Positions 39,301 to 50,382 of a DNA stretch of 64,000 nucleotides are shown here, piece after piece. The first letter of the stretch is position 1. Every line of letters begins with the position of its first letter. The DNA is from Cruorifilaria tuberocauda (lineage: Eukaryota; Nematoda; Chromadorea; Rhabditida; Onchocercidae): NCBI GenBank assembly GCA_013365365.1, contig JABVXU010000002.1, forward strand, positions 124,001 through 188,000, written 5' to 3'. Below the pieces are notes generated by a model. That model saw only the letters and a program-made list of their open reading frames with translations. It was not told the origin of the DNA and searched no databases. The position numbers and the translations under genes are program-made.

Positions 39301-41564
39301 CCGTATCCAATGAGTGAAACGTTGCGCAAACTGAAACTTAAAATATTCTACAATCTAATCAAAGAATCTTGTGGAAAAACAATTAACGCAACAAATAACT
39401 TCAGATTCAATAAAATACGATAACACGATAACAGTAGTGTAGATGTATCTATGCGCAAGTATTTGATTTTACGAAGATTTCATTTCTCTGTATTTCGCAG
39501 TTGTGACCTTCATGAAATCTGAGCTCATCGCATGTTTAGCTGCAGTTTCGGCAAACTTCAAACAGTGCCATCGTTCATGTATGAAACTATATGGTATTCC
39601 TTATAAAATATACTGCGATACTGTGATGCAAGTAAATAAAAGAAACTTTAATACGAAGTTGACTTTGTTTCCAATCGCCTATTAAGTAAATTTATTATTG
39701 AAAAAAAATCAAACTATGAAAGTATAATTCGCCGAAGTACTTACATATTGTGCTCTAAATATCAACCTACCTTATTGCTCGTATCAATCATATACAACAA
39801 ATTCGAAGTTTCCATTCCATCGATGCTCATAACTTCTTTTCTTGCTGCCCTGAAAACTCCGAATCTACAATTAATCAGGATGTTTCTCATCCAAGAATAA
39901 ATCAACTTTTTGGATACAAAAAAGATTTTCTGAAAAAGAGAATGTAAGATAAAAGCAAACCAAACTCCCAATTCTGGACAAGCATCCGTAACATTATTTT
40001 TCAGTGCCTGAAACTACTTCGTAAAGCTAAAAGCACAATTTCTATGGAATAAGATATTTCCTTTTATTCATTTAAGTTATGAATTTGACAGAATTCTTGG
40101 AAAACTGCTGTACTCTGACAAAATCAATAATTATCTTATTTCTCACAACATTATGATTCCGACACACTTTATAACTTTGAAGAATACTTTCAAATCGCTA
40201 ATGGACTAAACCATGCTTACATGATTTTCTATCCTAAGAGCAAATTAGTAACAAAATTTCATCTTCATGCAAAATAAATTTCCTAAAATAAACGTTTAAT
40301 CTTTGAACTTTTATATTTTTGAAGCAAGAACATGCAAAAAGTAACCAAGAACCAACCTCTGGTGTACTTTCTCTTGCGGCGCTATAGATTGTACATAAAA
40401 GATCTCCTTTATTGAAAAATGTTTCATTTTGACTAGATAGAATGTCTGGTTTATTCTGAAAGAAATTTGTGGATAATCAAAAAAACTTAAATTCACTATT
40501 GAAATAAATTCCTCTTAAAATGGATAAATCATTTAGTCTCTGCCTAAAAAATCGAAATAAACAAGACATTCCAATTCCTTTCTAAAGAAATAAAAATAGA
40601 GTGAATTACGGCTTACTTTTCTATCGTGTTTTCGATTACGCTTCCTCGATTTCGTTACATTATTGTCTGGACCGACTGAAACAAGAAATTTCCAGCATTG
40701 TTGTTCTTCTAATATAATTGGAATCATTGAAAACTTTTCAGTGCTTTTATACTATTCGCTTAAAAAAAAATGAAACTTCATTGAAACTAATAAATTCTAA
40801 CATTATACTTGCACCCTAAAGAAAGCAAACCGTTCTGTTCATCACCACCGTTGTTCACATTCATTATCCGTTTATCCTTTCTGTCGTTGTTTATGACTGA
40901 CTTAAGTATTTCATCTGATTCCGTATTAGAAATTATGGAAATTCTCTTCATCACTTCACTGACATCGACTTTATGACTTAAATTTTAAAAAATAGGAAAA
41001 TTATAAGATTTTACTAAGATACTGCTCGCCTCAATTATTCTGCTTCTGGTTTGAATTAAAATGAAGCGAACATCCTAAAAAAACATTTCTTGGCACATCA
41101 CAACAAATGTGTAAAGAGAACAAGAAGCACTTGATATCATGCACTAGCTAGTCCAACATTGAGTAAGTATTCCTCTGGCAAAATATTTGTGATTCAGCAC
41201 GTAAAGTCACCTATCCACTTGCAGCTTTGATCCTTCAGAAGTCACTGTACTTTTTGAACTGTTACCTTCCGTTGCATCAACTTCATCCAAATCTACAGAA
41301 CTGTTTGATGATAAACTTGTATCCAAAGTTGAACCTGTTACAGAATCTCGACGCTAAAATAGATAATTTAATTTTGAAATGTTAAAAAATATCTTAATAA
41401 CATTCAGGTTTGTTATCAGAATGATTTAAAACAAATATATTATCAGTGGGAACCTTCTCTTTATCCTTTTCGTCTGGATCATTTTTCTTCTTTTTATCTT
41501 TTTTCGATGCTGTTATGAATTCAATTTTCTCTTCCTTCTTGTCTGTTGACTCGTTTGATCTCAT
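36334..41564 (-). CDS. Ankyrin-repeat protein of unknown function
   Basis: Fifteen exons join in phase into about 624 residues: 41564-41454, 41353-41211, 40976-40831, 40675-40617, 40455-40357, 40007-39771, 38825-38713, 38436-38291, 38088-38012, 37780-37685, 37600-37421, 37179-37111, 36998-36868, 36675-36575 and 36500-36334. The N-terminal third is Lys- and Ser-rich and looks disordered (KKDKKKKNDPDEKDKEK). Ankyrin repeats follow at roughly residues 330-430: KTALHLAAATGQPCQMQAL, RAPIHYAIMRNSLEMVKLLL and YGADISLRERSATPLQLAG. After them comes a beta-rich C-terminal region with FIVPTFYKREDRVAD, then PHNGYFYVYKLPENIEVGSY, then the helix LHLMVELEELRFQASQIKLA. I do not recognise this combination. 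The start is the first ATG in the open exon; an upstream start cannot be excluded. It is divergent from RING1 across 1.26 kb. Confidence 0.8.
39232..39685 (+). other. Possible nested plus-strand exons in an intron of the ankyrin gene
   Basis: Two open segments lie within the intron between 39771 and 38825, on the opposite strand. The first follows AATGCAG at about 39244 and reads GELNHEFFDVAINSCEIK and then LRKLKLKIFYNLIKES. The second follows TATTTCGCAG at about 39502 and contains MKSELIACLAAVSANFKQC. A donor CTT|GTGG in the first and the acceptor of the second are both phase 1, so they can join. No start codon exon, homologue or expression evidence is available. This may be chance. Confidence 0.25.
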
Positions 41565-42821
41565 CGTGAAAAAATCAAGAAATGAAAAAAGCCCTTTATT
41601 CTGAATATCAACTTCACCCTTCACGATGATAACTGACGAACATCAGATGGTGAGAATGCTGCTGAAACGTAATGTCTTCATGCATTCCCTTTGAAATCAA
41701 TTGAATAGAAAAAGTTCGATATTTAAATGTTTGAAAAATAAAGTGATCAAATGATATCTAAATATAATTTGCCGATAATAGCTTTAGTAGTTACTGCGAT
41801 TACTCAAAAGGGCTTCTCAATACATCCATCTTTTAATAATGGTGCAATTTTCGGATTTCCAAAGTGATCATTGGTTAAATCGATTTATATTTTTGCTATT
41901 ATTAGCTCCAGCTGGCTCTAATGGGGTGCCAACTGTGAATAAAATGAAAGTAAATATGCACGAGTATTCTTTACTTACTTAAATCTTTGGGCAATGTTTC
42001 GTGCTAGAATTTAGCACCATTTGTACCGAGATGCGGAGGTCAGCTTTAGTAGAAGTATTGATTAACTGGAAGGTATAGCATCAAAAACCAAATCGTTACA
42101 TATTAATATTAGTAATTGTGTGAAATTAAGGATATTACAGGTATTTTGGAAACATGAATCACTATATCAAAACTTGGAAAAGAACAAGTGACCACCACAA
42201 TGTACATTCACTAAATAGGACCGCCACACAAGCATTCTTATTAGTTGCATCTTGCATCCATGCCTATCAATTCTGTCAAGTGATAATTCAGAGTAATATG
42301 TTGGTTAGGCACGTGTTTAGCGTGTGTGTGTATGGGTAACTCTAGTAAGCTAGACAACCTATGAACATGGACACATAGGACAATTTCATAACTATGCATT
42401 GAGTAAGGTCAATGCGATTGAATGCGTGGTTGGGGAGGTATGTTGAAGTGGGAAAGTGATTGATGGCATTTGCTGGAATATAGTGGGATTTTCTATCACT
42501 TTTTATATATAGCTCAGGCCGAGTTTTGCCTAAATTTCCGTTGGACCAGAATACTTCTTCGTTGCTTAAATCCAAAAATTTCCAAAAAAACTCATCAGTG
42601 CCTGAAGTTCTTGAATCGATGTGAAAACCTTTTCTAGTCCTGAAAGCCAGTTGCACATTACCGATAGTGAGGTCAGCCTTCCTTAATCCTATAAATACAT
42701 TGTAATCACTGCAGATGAAAGAGAAGGATTATTGAATTTTGATAAAAGTCTTTTGTCCCCGTATATATTGATTCATTGATTGTATTAATTGCGGAAGAAA
42801 TATACCTAACCGCCATTAACT
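41565..42821. other. Divergent intergenic region between the ankyrin gene and RING1
   Basis: 1.26 kb separating two head-to-head genes, so it should contain both promoters. It also contains the small two-exon candidate at 41839-42049. Open frames at 42154-42656 on both strands have no splice or composition support. Confidence 0.5.
41839..42049 (+). CDS. Candidate 50-residue small membrane or secreted protein
   Basis: The ATG at 41839 opens MVQFSDFQSDHWLNRF followed by the hydrophobic IFLLLLAPAGSNG. A donor after 41949 (ATGAAA|GTAAAT) joins in phase 0 to an acceptor at 42008, giving NLAPFVPRCGGQL and TAG. The result has one hydrophobic segment near the N-terminus, either signal peptide or membrane anchor. 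The intron is only 58 bases and the acceptor (GTGCTAG) is weak. I know no homologue. It may be noise in a promoter region. Confidence 0.3.
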
Positions 42822-45800
42822 ATGAACAATGGCAGTGCACCAGACACGATAACAGGTGGAAAAACTCTCGAACTCACTGAATATGATCGGGTTCGTCTTT
42901 TTTATCTTTTGTGAATAGAAAGGATGAATGAGCATTAATTAATTTTAAATTTGAAAATTAATTTCTCTCTTTTTCACGCACCTTCTAATGTATCCATGTT
43001 ATACTTCCGTAGTCGCTTAAAGTAAAGTAGTTTACATACAAAATGATAGGTGTATTTTCCATTAATTGTTTGGCAGATCTCGTCCATTCATTTTTCCCAT
43101 TTGCAGTATCGGCGTCCGCATAAAGCTATTTCGGACTCGACAGAAATACGAATCAGTACGCGAATGCTTTCATCCGAACTTTGTTGTCCAATATGTTTAG
43201 ATCTCTTGACAACAACGATGACAACAAAAGTTATATTTTGATTTAAGCATTTGAACTTTTCAGTTTTTGGAAGTTTTAGTAATTCCATTCAAATTGACTA
43301 GTAGTTAGTGCAAAACTTTTATATTATAGCTTTTATGATGGTTCATAGCATTCCTATTTGTGCATAAATTTTGGATTTAACTCCGTATAATCCATCTTAG
43401 TGGAATATTCTGTTGTAGGAATGTTTGCACCGATTTTGCAGCGAGTGTATTACAACTGCATTGCTGCGAGGCAACAAGGAATGCCCTACATGTCGAAAAA
43501 AACTAGTATCTAAACGATCGCTTCGTCCAGATCCGAACTTTGATGCTTTAATTAATAAAGTTAGCTGTTGTTTCGTATATTGTATATCAAGAAACTATCC
43601 AAAATATTTTTTCAGATAACTACAAGGCTTTTAAATCTTTTTGATCATTCGCACTATGTTCAATTGTCATTAAAGATTTGGCCGGATCGACAAATTTATG
43701 AACAAATGCAGCAGAAAGCAATGGAAATGTTTCATCAACAAAGTAACGTAGAGGCACTACAAAAAAGTATTGAAGCAGGCATGAAAGCACAAGCTGCCAA
43801 TCGCCGCCAACGTGTTCAAGGCTCATATGACTACGAAAGTTTGTTTTAGAATAATTAATGATTTTGAATATATTTCATATTGGAACTATTTTTCACCACC
43901 GATAAATTTGTTTCAGAAAGAAAACGACGCCCTCGCAGCGACATTCACGATCGTTCTTGTAATAATTCGCCTGATAGCAATTCACCAGAAGGCAGTGGTG
44001 AAGGCGATGAGAACGATCTGCATGCAAGGTTCAACTATTTTTGCTAATGATACCATATTATTTTTTATTTTATTTTAAATATCATTTATTCAGACATGAT
44101 GAATCGATTTATGGAGCACACACATCTGCTAGCAGTATTGTCAACCACGTTAGTGGTAAGTTCCGTTTTTAATTTTTATCGTGGAATCAGATTTTAATTC
44201 AAAGGAATAAAAGAGTATCATTTTCATAATTCTCACGACGAAATTTAGATTTATAGGAATGTTTTTCAAGGTGAAACACCAGCTGATATGAGATATCCTA
44301 TTTGTAAAATTTCTAGGGACAACTATTTTAATAATACAATTTTTTATAGCGGCTAACGGTATCGTCAGTTCACGAGCTCAATCACATCGAGATATTTCAA
44401 GCAGTAGTACAGGTTTCTCTTTTGTCCTGTAATGAAATATTTGAAAAATGAATTATAAATGAGCACAGCGTAATATTCAGTTGTTTTAGACTCTGATTCT
44501 CTCTCTTCGACCACTGATTCATCTGATACTACGGATGCTTCTGACTCATCAAGCAGTATTTCTGCTCCTACGCGACCAAATTCTATTGCAAATTTAGTAT
44601 GTAATTAATATCTATCGAAGTTCATTAGAAACATTATAGAATATATTGAATACATTGCGTGAAATGTTTTGGTTTTTTGCTATTTTGCTATAGAAGGAAC
44701 TTTATCCAGGATAATCATCCTCTTGTACCGCCACTTAATGCATGTACATTAAAAGATCGCATGCACAAATGGCTTGCTGAAAATCCGTCATCACCTTTAA
44801 CGCCTGATGAAGGGATGGGCGAACAACTGGAAAGACGAGTGAGTTTTGTATGCATTTTGCATTCTGCACAATTTTAGATCCTTTGTATTACTGCTTATTG
44901 CCTTCCATATTCTTTACTTGGTTTAGTTTTGGTATGATATTAGCAAAGCTATTGTTCAGAGGAGTTTTTTCTTCATTATGCGAAATTGTTTAAGAGTATA
45001 CAAATTTCCAGCTCGATGAAGACATTGATTTTGCGGTTACACGTACGGATGGTGAATTTATTGAGATTGAAGCCGAATTGTTACCTGCAAAGTCGCTCTT
45101 CAAACGACCAAGCGTGGCGTCATCGCTATTAAATCGACGTTACATTCGAACAAGAGAGGACACTACCAGTATGTTTTTGATCGTTAAAAGTTGGATTAGA
45201 CAATTACTTAATTTTTATTTTTGTTTTGCTTCGAAACTATGGCATAACCTTTTTTATTAGACACAATTGATTGAGCTTAATATACTCCATATTTTATGAT
45301 TTTTTTCTGCTTGCAGTGGAGCATCTTGGTGAATTTCTATATCAGGTATGCAGTGCAGAATATCGTGAAGGGCAGCAGAAAAATTCATCTGAGGGATTAA
45401 AAGATTTTTCTGTCGAAAATACCATCACTTCATCGGCAATACAACAATCATCTGCAAATACTGTACAGCGACCTGAACATTTTTATGTTTATGTAAGATT
45501 TTAAGAAAGGATTTCATTTTGTATTACTATGAATTATATTTTTTTTTGCTTAATGGAGCAGAGAGAAATGTATTGTTTGCGAAAGATGAATGGCCAACCA
45601 GTTAATAATCATCCAGAGCAAATGTTCTGTTCTTGAACAAAAATTTTTGAAAAATTTATCAAGATACAGCATTTTTAATGGGCATTGTAGAGTCGCGTTG
45701 GTGGTCGAAGTGTGAATAAAATATTTGGTAATGAGACGGTTCTGTCGGCGTTACATACTCAAAGACGCGGGGATCATCTAATGATATTTTTCGATATCGC

Positions 45801-45864
45801 ACCTTTGGATCTGCACAGCAAATCTGTGCTTGAGGAAATTGTTTATGACGATTTTTTAAAGTAG
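42822..45864 (+). CDS. spat-3: RING1/RNF2 (PRC1) E3 ubiquitin ligase
   Basis: Thirteen exons join in phase into 504 residues: 42822-42890, 43107-43229, 43419-43559, 43676-43838, 43917-44028, 44094-44155, 44350-44412, 44490-44596, 44710-44838, 45012-45168, 45317-45492, 45562-45600 and 45691-45864. The C3HC4 RING is complete ([43 protein letters not shown]), with the E2-contacting Ile of CPIC. It is followed by [10 protein letters not shown] and [15 protein letters not shown], as in RING1B. A serine-rich linker separates it from a C-terminal RAWUL domain ([41 protein letters not shown]). In the family this protein monoubiquitinates histone H2A within Polycomb complex PRC1. The RAWUL here carries an extra loop of about 40 residues ([15 protein letters not shown] onward). 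C. elegans spat-3 is the named relative. Confidence 0.95.
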
Positions 45865-47597
45865 GAAGACTTTTGTTTCATATTCTGGTTACATATAAAA
45901 ACTAACTTGTGGTCCGTATCAGGTAAGAAATTTTATAGTGACTTGCTGGCTGCTTAATGTGTTGTGTAATGAAACATTTTCACTTGTGGCAATTTGAACC
46001 ATGAACTCATCGTATAGAAAGTAATCAGTTTTCGATTATGTTTGTCATGCAGGAATGTGTGAATGAGAAATTCGTAATACTAAAAATATTGGCGTAAGCA
46101 AACAAAATTCTAAGTGTTACAGCCAATAATTATCTAACATTAATGGTTTTTGTGTTGTGGTCGAGCAGGACTACTCAGCAGTTTAGCTCAGAAATTCGGG
46201 ACCCTGATCTACGTGTCTGATGAGGCTATCATTGCTAGCTATTAAATTACATTACTATTTTATTCATCTATCGATTAAGAAAGAAGTCAATGAAGTATGT
46301 AGATGAAATAATAAATTTATGATCAATATCATGATAATTTGTCAACTTCAGTTTCCATACATTGTACAGATTCACATTTCTGTGAGGTTTTTTTTTAGCT
46401 GGTATTATTTGCTATTGCAATCACTGTACATTTCTCATAGCAATACATCAACGTATTCCGTTTTAATTTGATATAGAATAAAGTGCTTTTATCGACAACT
46501 ATTTTCATACATTATAAGTGTTGAATGGAAGAATGATTTGACATGAAAATATAGTTATTGTGCATTATGAACATTTTCAAGTTGCTTAGTCAGAAGAATG
46601 TCACTTATCTCCTTCTATGAGTTATAATGGTAACTATCGAAGGGACGCATGCTTGACAATATTAAAACACAAGGATGGAAATGAAAGAAGTTATTTATAT
46701 CATATCACTTACAGCGCTTTTGGAGTACACTATGTCTGCCTTCGTTCGTTATTTCCATCAGTTCTCTGTCGTTCTCTATCACACTGTCACTTATCTAAAT
46801 TACTCGTACAATAATTAATTGTCATTCCCATACTTTCCACTTTCATTTACTTAATTAAATTCAATCGTCATGTAAATCAAACCACACAGACATTTCCAAT
46901 ACACGCGAAGTCCCATCATTCCCTTTATTGATTTTGTCCGCCACCAAAATGTTTACTGCCACTGATGATATGTGTATATGCGTTTGTATATATGTGTGTG
47001 TGTGTGTGTCGCAGTGCATGTAGTGGTAAGTGTTGGACGTGTTTGTTTCTTCTTGGATGAAGCATTACAGATACCTGACGACTGTAGCTATGCGTGCATG
47101 TGTATGTGTTGCACAACGTCATAGCATTTGCGTGTGAATAATGTGTTGAATCAGTCTGGCTTGTATGAGGGTATAGGTTATTTTCAAAAGGTATTTTCAG
47201 AAAACATTTAACTAACGGTAAACGCAGAATGGCTGGATAAGATGACAGCCCATAAAGGTAAAGTCCCTTTTTAGATCCTATCCTCCAATTACCATCCATT
47301 CATTACTTCTATTTTTCTGATACCATACTATTCTTGGTTTCTGTCTGTGACGGCTTCATATTCTATTACATACGTGCTCCTTTGGTAACAGTGAATGTGC
47401 GATGCTGTCCCGATAGTTTGATTAGCTCGTAACAATTAAGTGTTCCTATCGCAGTGCAATCCTATTTCTCTAGAATCTAATTTATAACTTTCTTAAAGTA
47501 TGAAGAAACATTGTACGGAAGGAAATGAGAAGTTTAGAACGTTTAGATAATCGCCAATAAAAGATGTAAATAAGCGACATCACCTTTAGATAATCTT
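45865..47597. other. Intergenic region with TG repeats
   Basis: 1.7 kb between RING1 and the next plus-strand gene. It has a (TG)n tract at 46993-47009 and TG/CA-rich sequence around it. The 124-codon minus-strand open frame at 46925-47299 is a by-product of these repeats (runs of His-Thr). Confidence 0.7.
46993..47009. repeat. TG dinucleotide microsatellite
   Basis: A short (TG)n tract with further TATG- and GTGC-rich sequence around it to about 47140. Confidence 0.9.
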
Positions 47598-49575
47598 ATG
47601 GCGAATTTTGGCTTTGCAATCCATCAGTTGAGTGCGCAGATTGTAAATGGTCAAAATGTGGCACCTATAGGCATAAGTGAGGAGCTGAAGTCAGCAATAG
47701 CTGTTGAAGTACATGCTCAGATGGTACCGGTTGTGAAGGAAATTGTACGTGAAGTGGTCAATGAAGTAAGAGCTGTTGTGACAGATGTAGTGACTCCACT
47801 TTACGATGAACTTCGTGAGTTTCGAAATCGCTTTCCATTTCCAAATACTTTGCTATATTCTGCGGGAAATATGGCGATGTATACGAATGGTTCATCCAAT
47901 TCCTGCGATATCATAGTAAGTTTTATTCTTTACTCATTTTGCAGTTGCTTCGTTTATTTATTGTAATCAATCTGTTTTCATTATGCTTTTTTCTTTGTTA
48001 ATCAGTCTTTTGAACAGTGCTTCCATAATGGTGAATAAATTGACCGAAAATATTTTCTCGCATACCTTTACCAAGTTATTCTAAATGCTTACTAGAGTCT
48101 TTATAGGAAAAAAAAATTAGCAGATGCGCTGATAGTACAAGGTTTTCTTCATCGGTTAGTCGTTCGAAAACATACCAAGAAAATAATTTTAGCAGCAAGA
48201 GTCAGAATGAATATTTCAGGTAAGTTTTTGTTGTCCAATAAGAATTTTAAATTGTTTCTTATAGTTGATGATAATATAATATTTCGGATCTTTATTGTCA
48301 CTACATTTGTAATTTACATGAAAACTTGAATCTTTATTATTTATCAGAGATAATTAATTATTTAACTATTTCTACCTATTCCTGTCATTTTGCTGAAGTT
48401 TTTAGCTTATCGGTTTCAAGATTAACGAAAATTTTTGTAGAGAACCAAAAGAACCACGAGCACAAGCATCCACTAGCGATTGTGCAGCATTTAGTTTTAT
48501 TTATTACAATACAGTTTGTCTTATACCGATATCGACTTTGTTGGAACCTGAAAAGTGAAAATTTTTTCATTATATAAAAATTTCATCGAGATTTCGCTCT
48601 GTTTCTTGGGATGACAAAATTTTTAACTCATCCCTCAGAAAATTTCCGAAATCATTTTATCAAGTTAATCAAGTTGATTATTTTATTCAGTAATGCATTC
48701 GTTTGTCAAAAAGTGCCGAAGATATTCCTTGGAAAAGAAGGAGGGAAGATCTCTTTCCTCGTCGATATGAAGACAGTAAAGTTAAGGGATCTCACATCCG
48801 ATAATTTGGGTAAGCCGATAGTTACTTTCTTTTTTTCATTCGAATTCAAAAGTTTTAAATACACCATGCATATAAAATTTGAGTTCGTTTGTATAACTAT
48901 GCGCGATATAAACTGTGCATGTTACAGCATGTAAATTTTTAGTCCGTTTTATGTTATAGTAGTTAATGAAATGGAATCTGCCAGCTTAATTTTCAATGAC
49001 TCGTTCTATCATTATTTATCATATGAAATCTTTCTGTTGCCTGGTTTAATGGATCAAGAGTATTATAGTAAATAAAATGAGATTAAGTAGTAGGAATGAA
49101 AAGCATAAATTTTTATAATCTAATTAGTATGCCCAAGATTGTTGATTACATTTTAGGATATTGGACTTCGAGATTTGCGGCACATATGAAAACCCGGAAA
49201 TATTTTGTAAAAGATGGTCAGATCACGGGGCGTATCCAACAGTTTGGACAAGTTTGTCACTTACTGCAAGATTATGATTATATCTTACATCGACAGTATT
49301 ACTGTCATGGAAATACAATTGGACCAGCAGCAATCCGGAAAAATATTTGGTATCTGACAGGGAAATTGAATGGTGGACAAGTTGTTGGATGTGCATTAAT
49401 TTCTTACGAAATTGATGATAATGCCACTGTAAAAATATCAAAATTACGGTACAAATCAGGACTGAATTGTGTAGAAGTAAAGGAGGAAGTGCCAGTTGAA
49501 GAAATGGATGTTAGTTCTATGCTCACTCCAAACGCTGAATTGCAAAGGTTCGTAGATGGTATGCAAGCATTATAA
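47598..49575 (+). CDS. Unrecognised 332-residue protein, probably nematode-restricted
   Basis: Five exons join in phase: 47598-47915, 48107-48219, 48441-48493, 48714-48809 and 49157-49575. The N-terminus MANFGFAIHQLSAQIV is followed by an amphipathic helix-rich segment (MVPVVKEIVREVVNEV, then VVTDVVTPLYDELREF). The middle is serine-rich and looks disordered. The C-terminal 140 residues look folded: YWTSRFAAHMKTRKYFVKDG, VCHLLQDYDYILHRQYYC, IRKNIWYLTGKLNGGQVVG and an acidic end near VEVKEEVPVEEMD. I recognise no domain. The acceptor CACCTTTAG seven bases before the ATG could be a trans-splice site. AATAAA lies at 49601, about 25 bases after the stop. Confidence 0.75.
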
Positions 49576-50382
49576 CTGTTAGACAGCTACATTTCTATCA
49601 AATAAATTTTGTTTTAGATCATGTTATTAATATATTTGTATAATTTACTGACAAAATATGTATTTATACTCATAGAAATCATAATGTTGTAATGTGGAAA
49701 ATATATCATGTTAACGTTTTACTTTAGTCGTTGCTTTATTTGCGGCAAATTCAAGTTGGCATCATTTCCAGGTATTAAATTAAATAATTTTCAACATCCG
49801 GATATTCTGGGATAAAAAACTGTTCAATACGAAATATTGATGCACAGAGCAGCATTATGTACATATCCTTTTTAACAGCATTATTCTTTGATATCTTGGA
49901 TTTGCATCATTAGGATTTTGTGCGTTAGCAATTGGAAATATTTTTCAAATTGAATTAGAAGATTCTGCTGTTTAGTCATTTTGCATACTATAAAATTTTT
50001 TCATACAGCAATAATCATCTTCGTAGCTTAAATTATAAAGCTCGCAATGTTAAATTCTTGATTCGGGTATTCTAGAATTTTTACTAGTCAGTAACTCGCT
50101 GAATATATTTTGTTTTGCCTCGTACTGTACATTTGTTGCATTTTTAGAAGTAAAGTTTTTTAATTTGTTTTTGTTTGAATAATTAATTTTTGATGTAATT
50201 ACACAGTGAATATTTAAGAAAGTGTTTCAGAAACAATTTGAATTTTAGTAATCAATTTTTCTCTTCATGATTTTTAAATAATTCGCGATTTTTAATCGTT
50301 TCCTACAAACTCAACTAAAATTCAATACAAATTTGAAGTTTACACTGATAAGTACATTTCGAAGAGTTTTATAGAATTATTC
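49576..50382. other. Intergenic region with polyadenylation signal
   Basis: Contains AATAAA at 49601-49606 for the upstream gene. The rest is AT-rich, with no gene seen before the HYLS-1 start. Confidence 0.6.

Noticed and set aside
39930..39965. 36-base intron inside the ankyrin gene
   Set aside because: It is too short for an intron and divisible by three with no stop, so the exon is taken as continuous (40007-39771).
41960..42065. Minus-strand exon reading LINTSTKADLRISVQM upstream of the ankyrin gene
   Set aside because: It has an acceptable acceptor, but nothing links it to the first ankyrin exon in phase, and it overlaps the plus-strand candidate.
46925..47299. 124-codon minus-strand open frame
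   Set aside because: It runs through TG/CA repeat sequence and is rich in His-Thr runs. No start context, splicing or family supports it.
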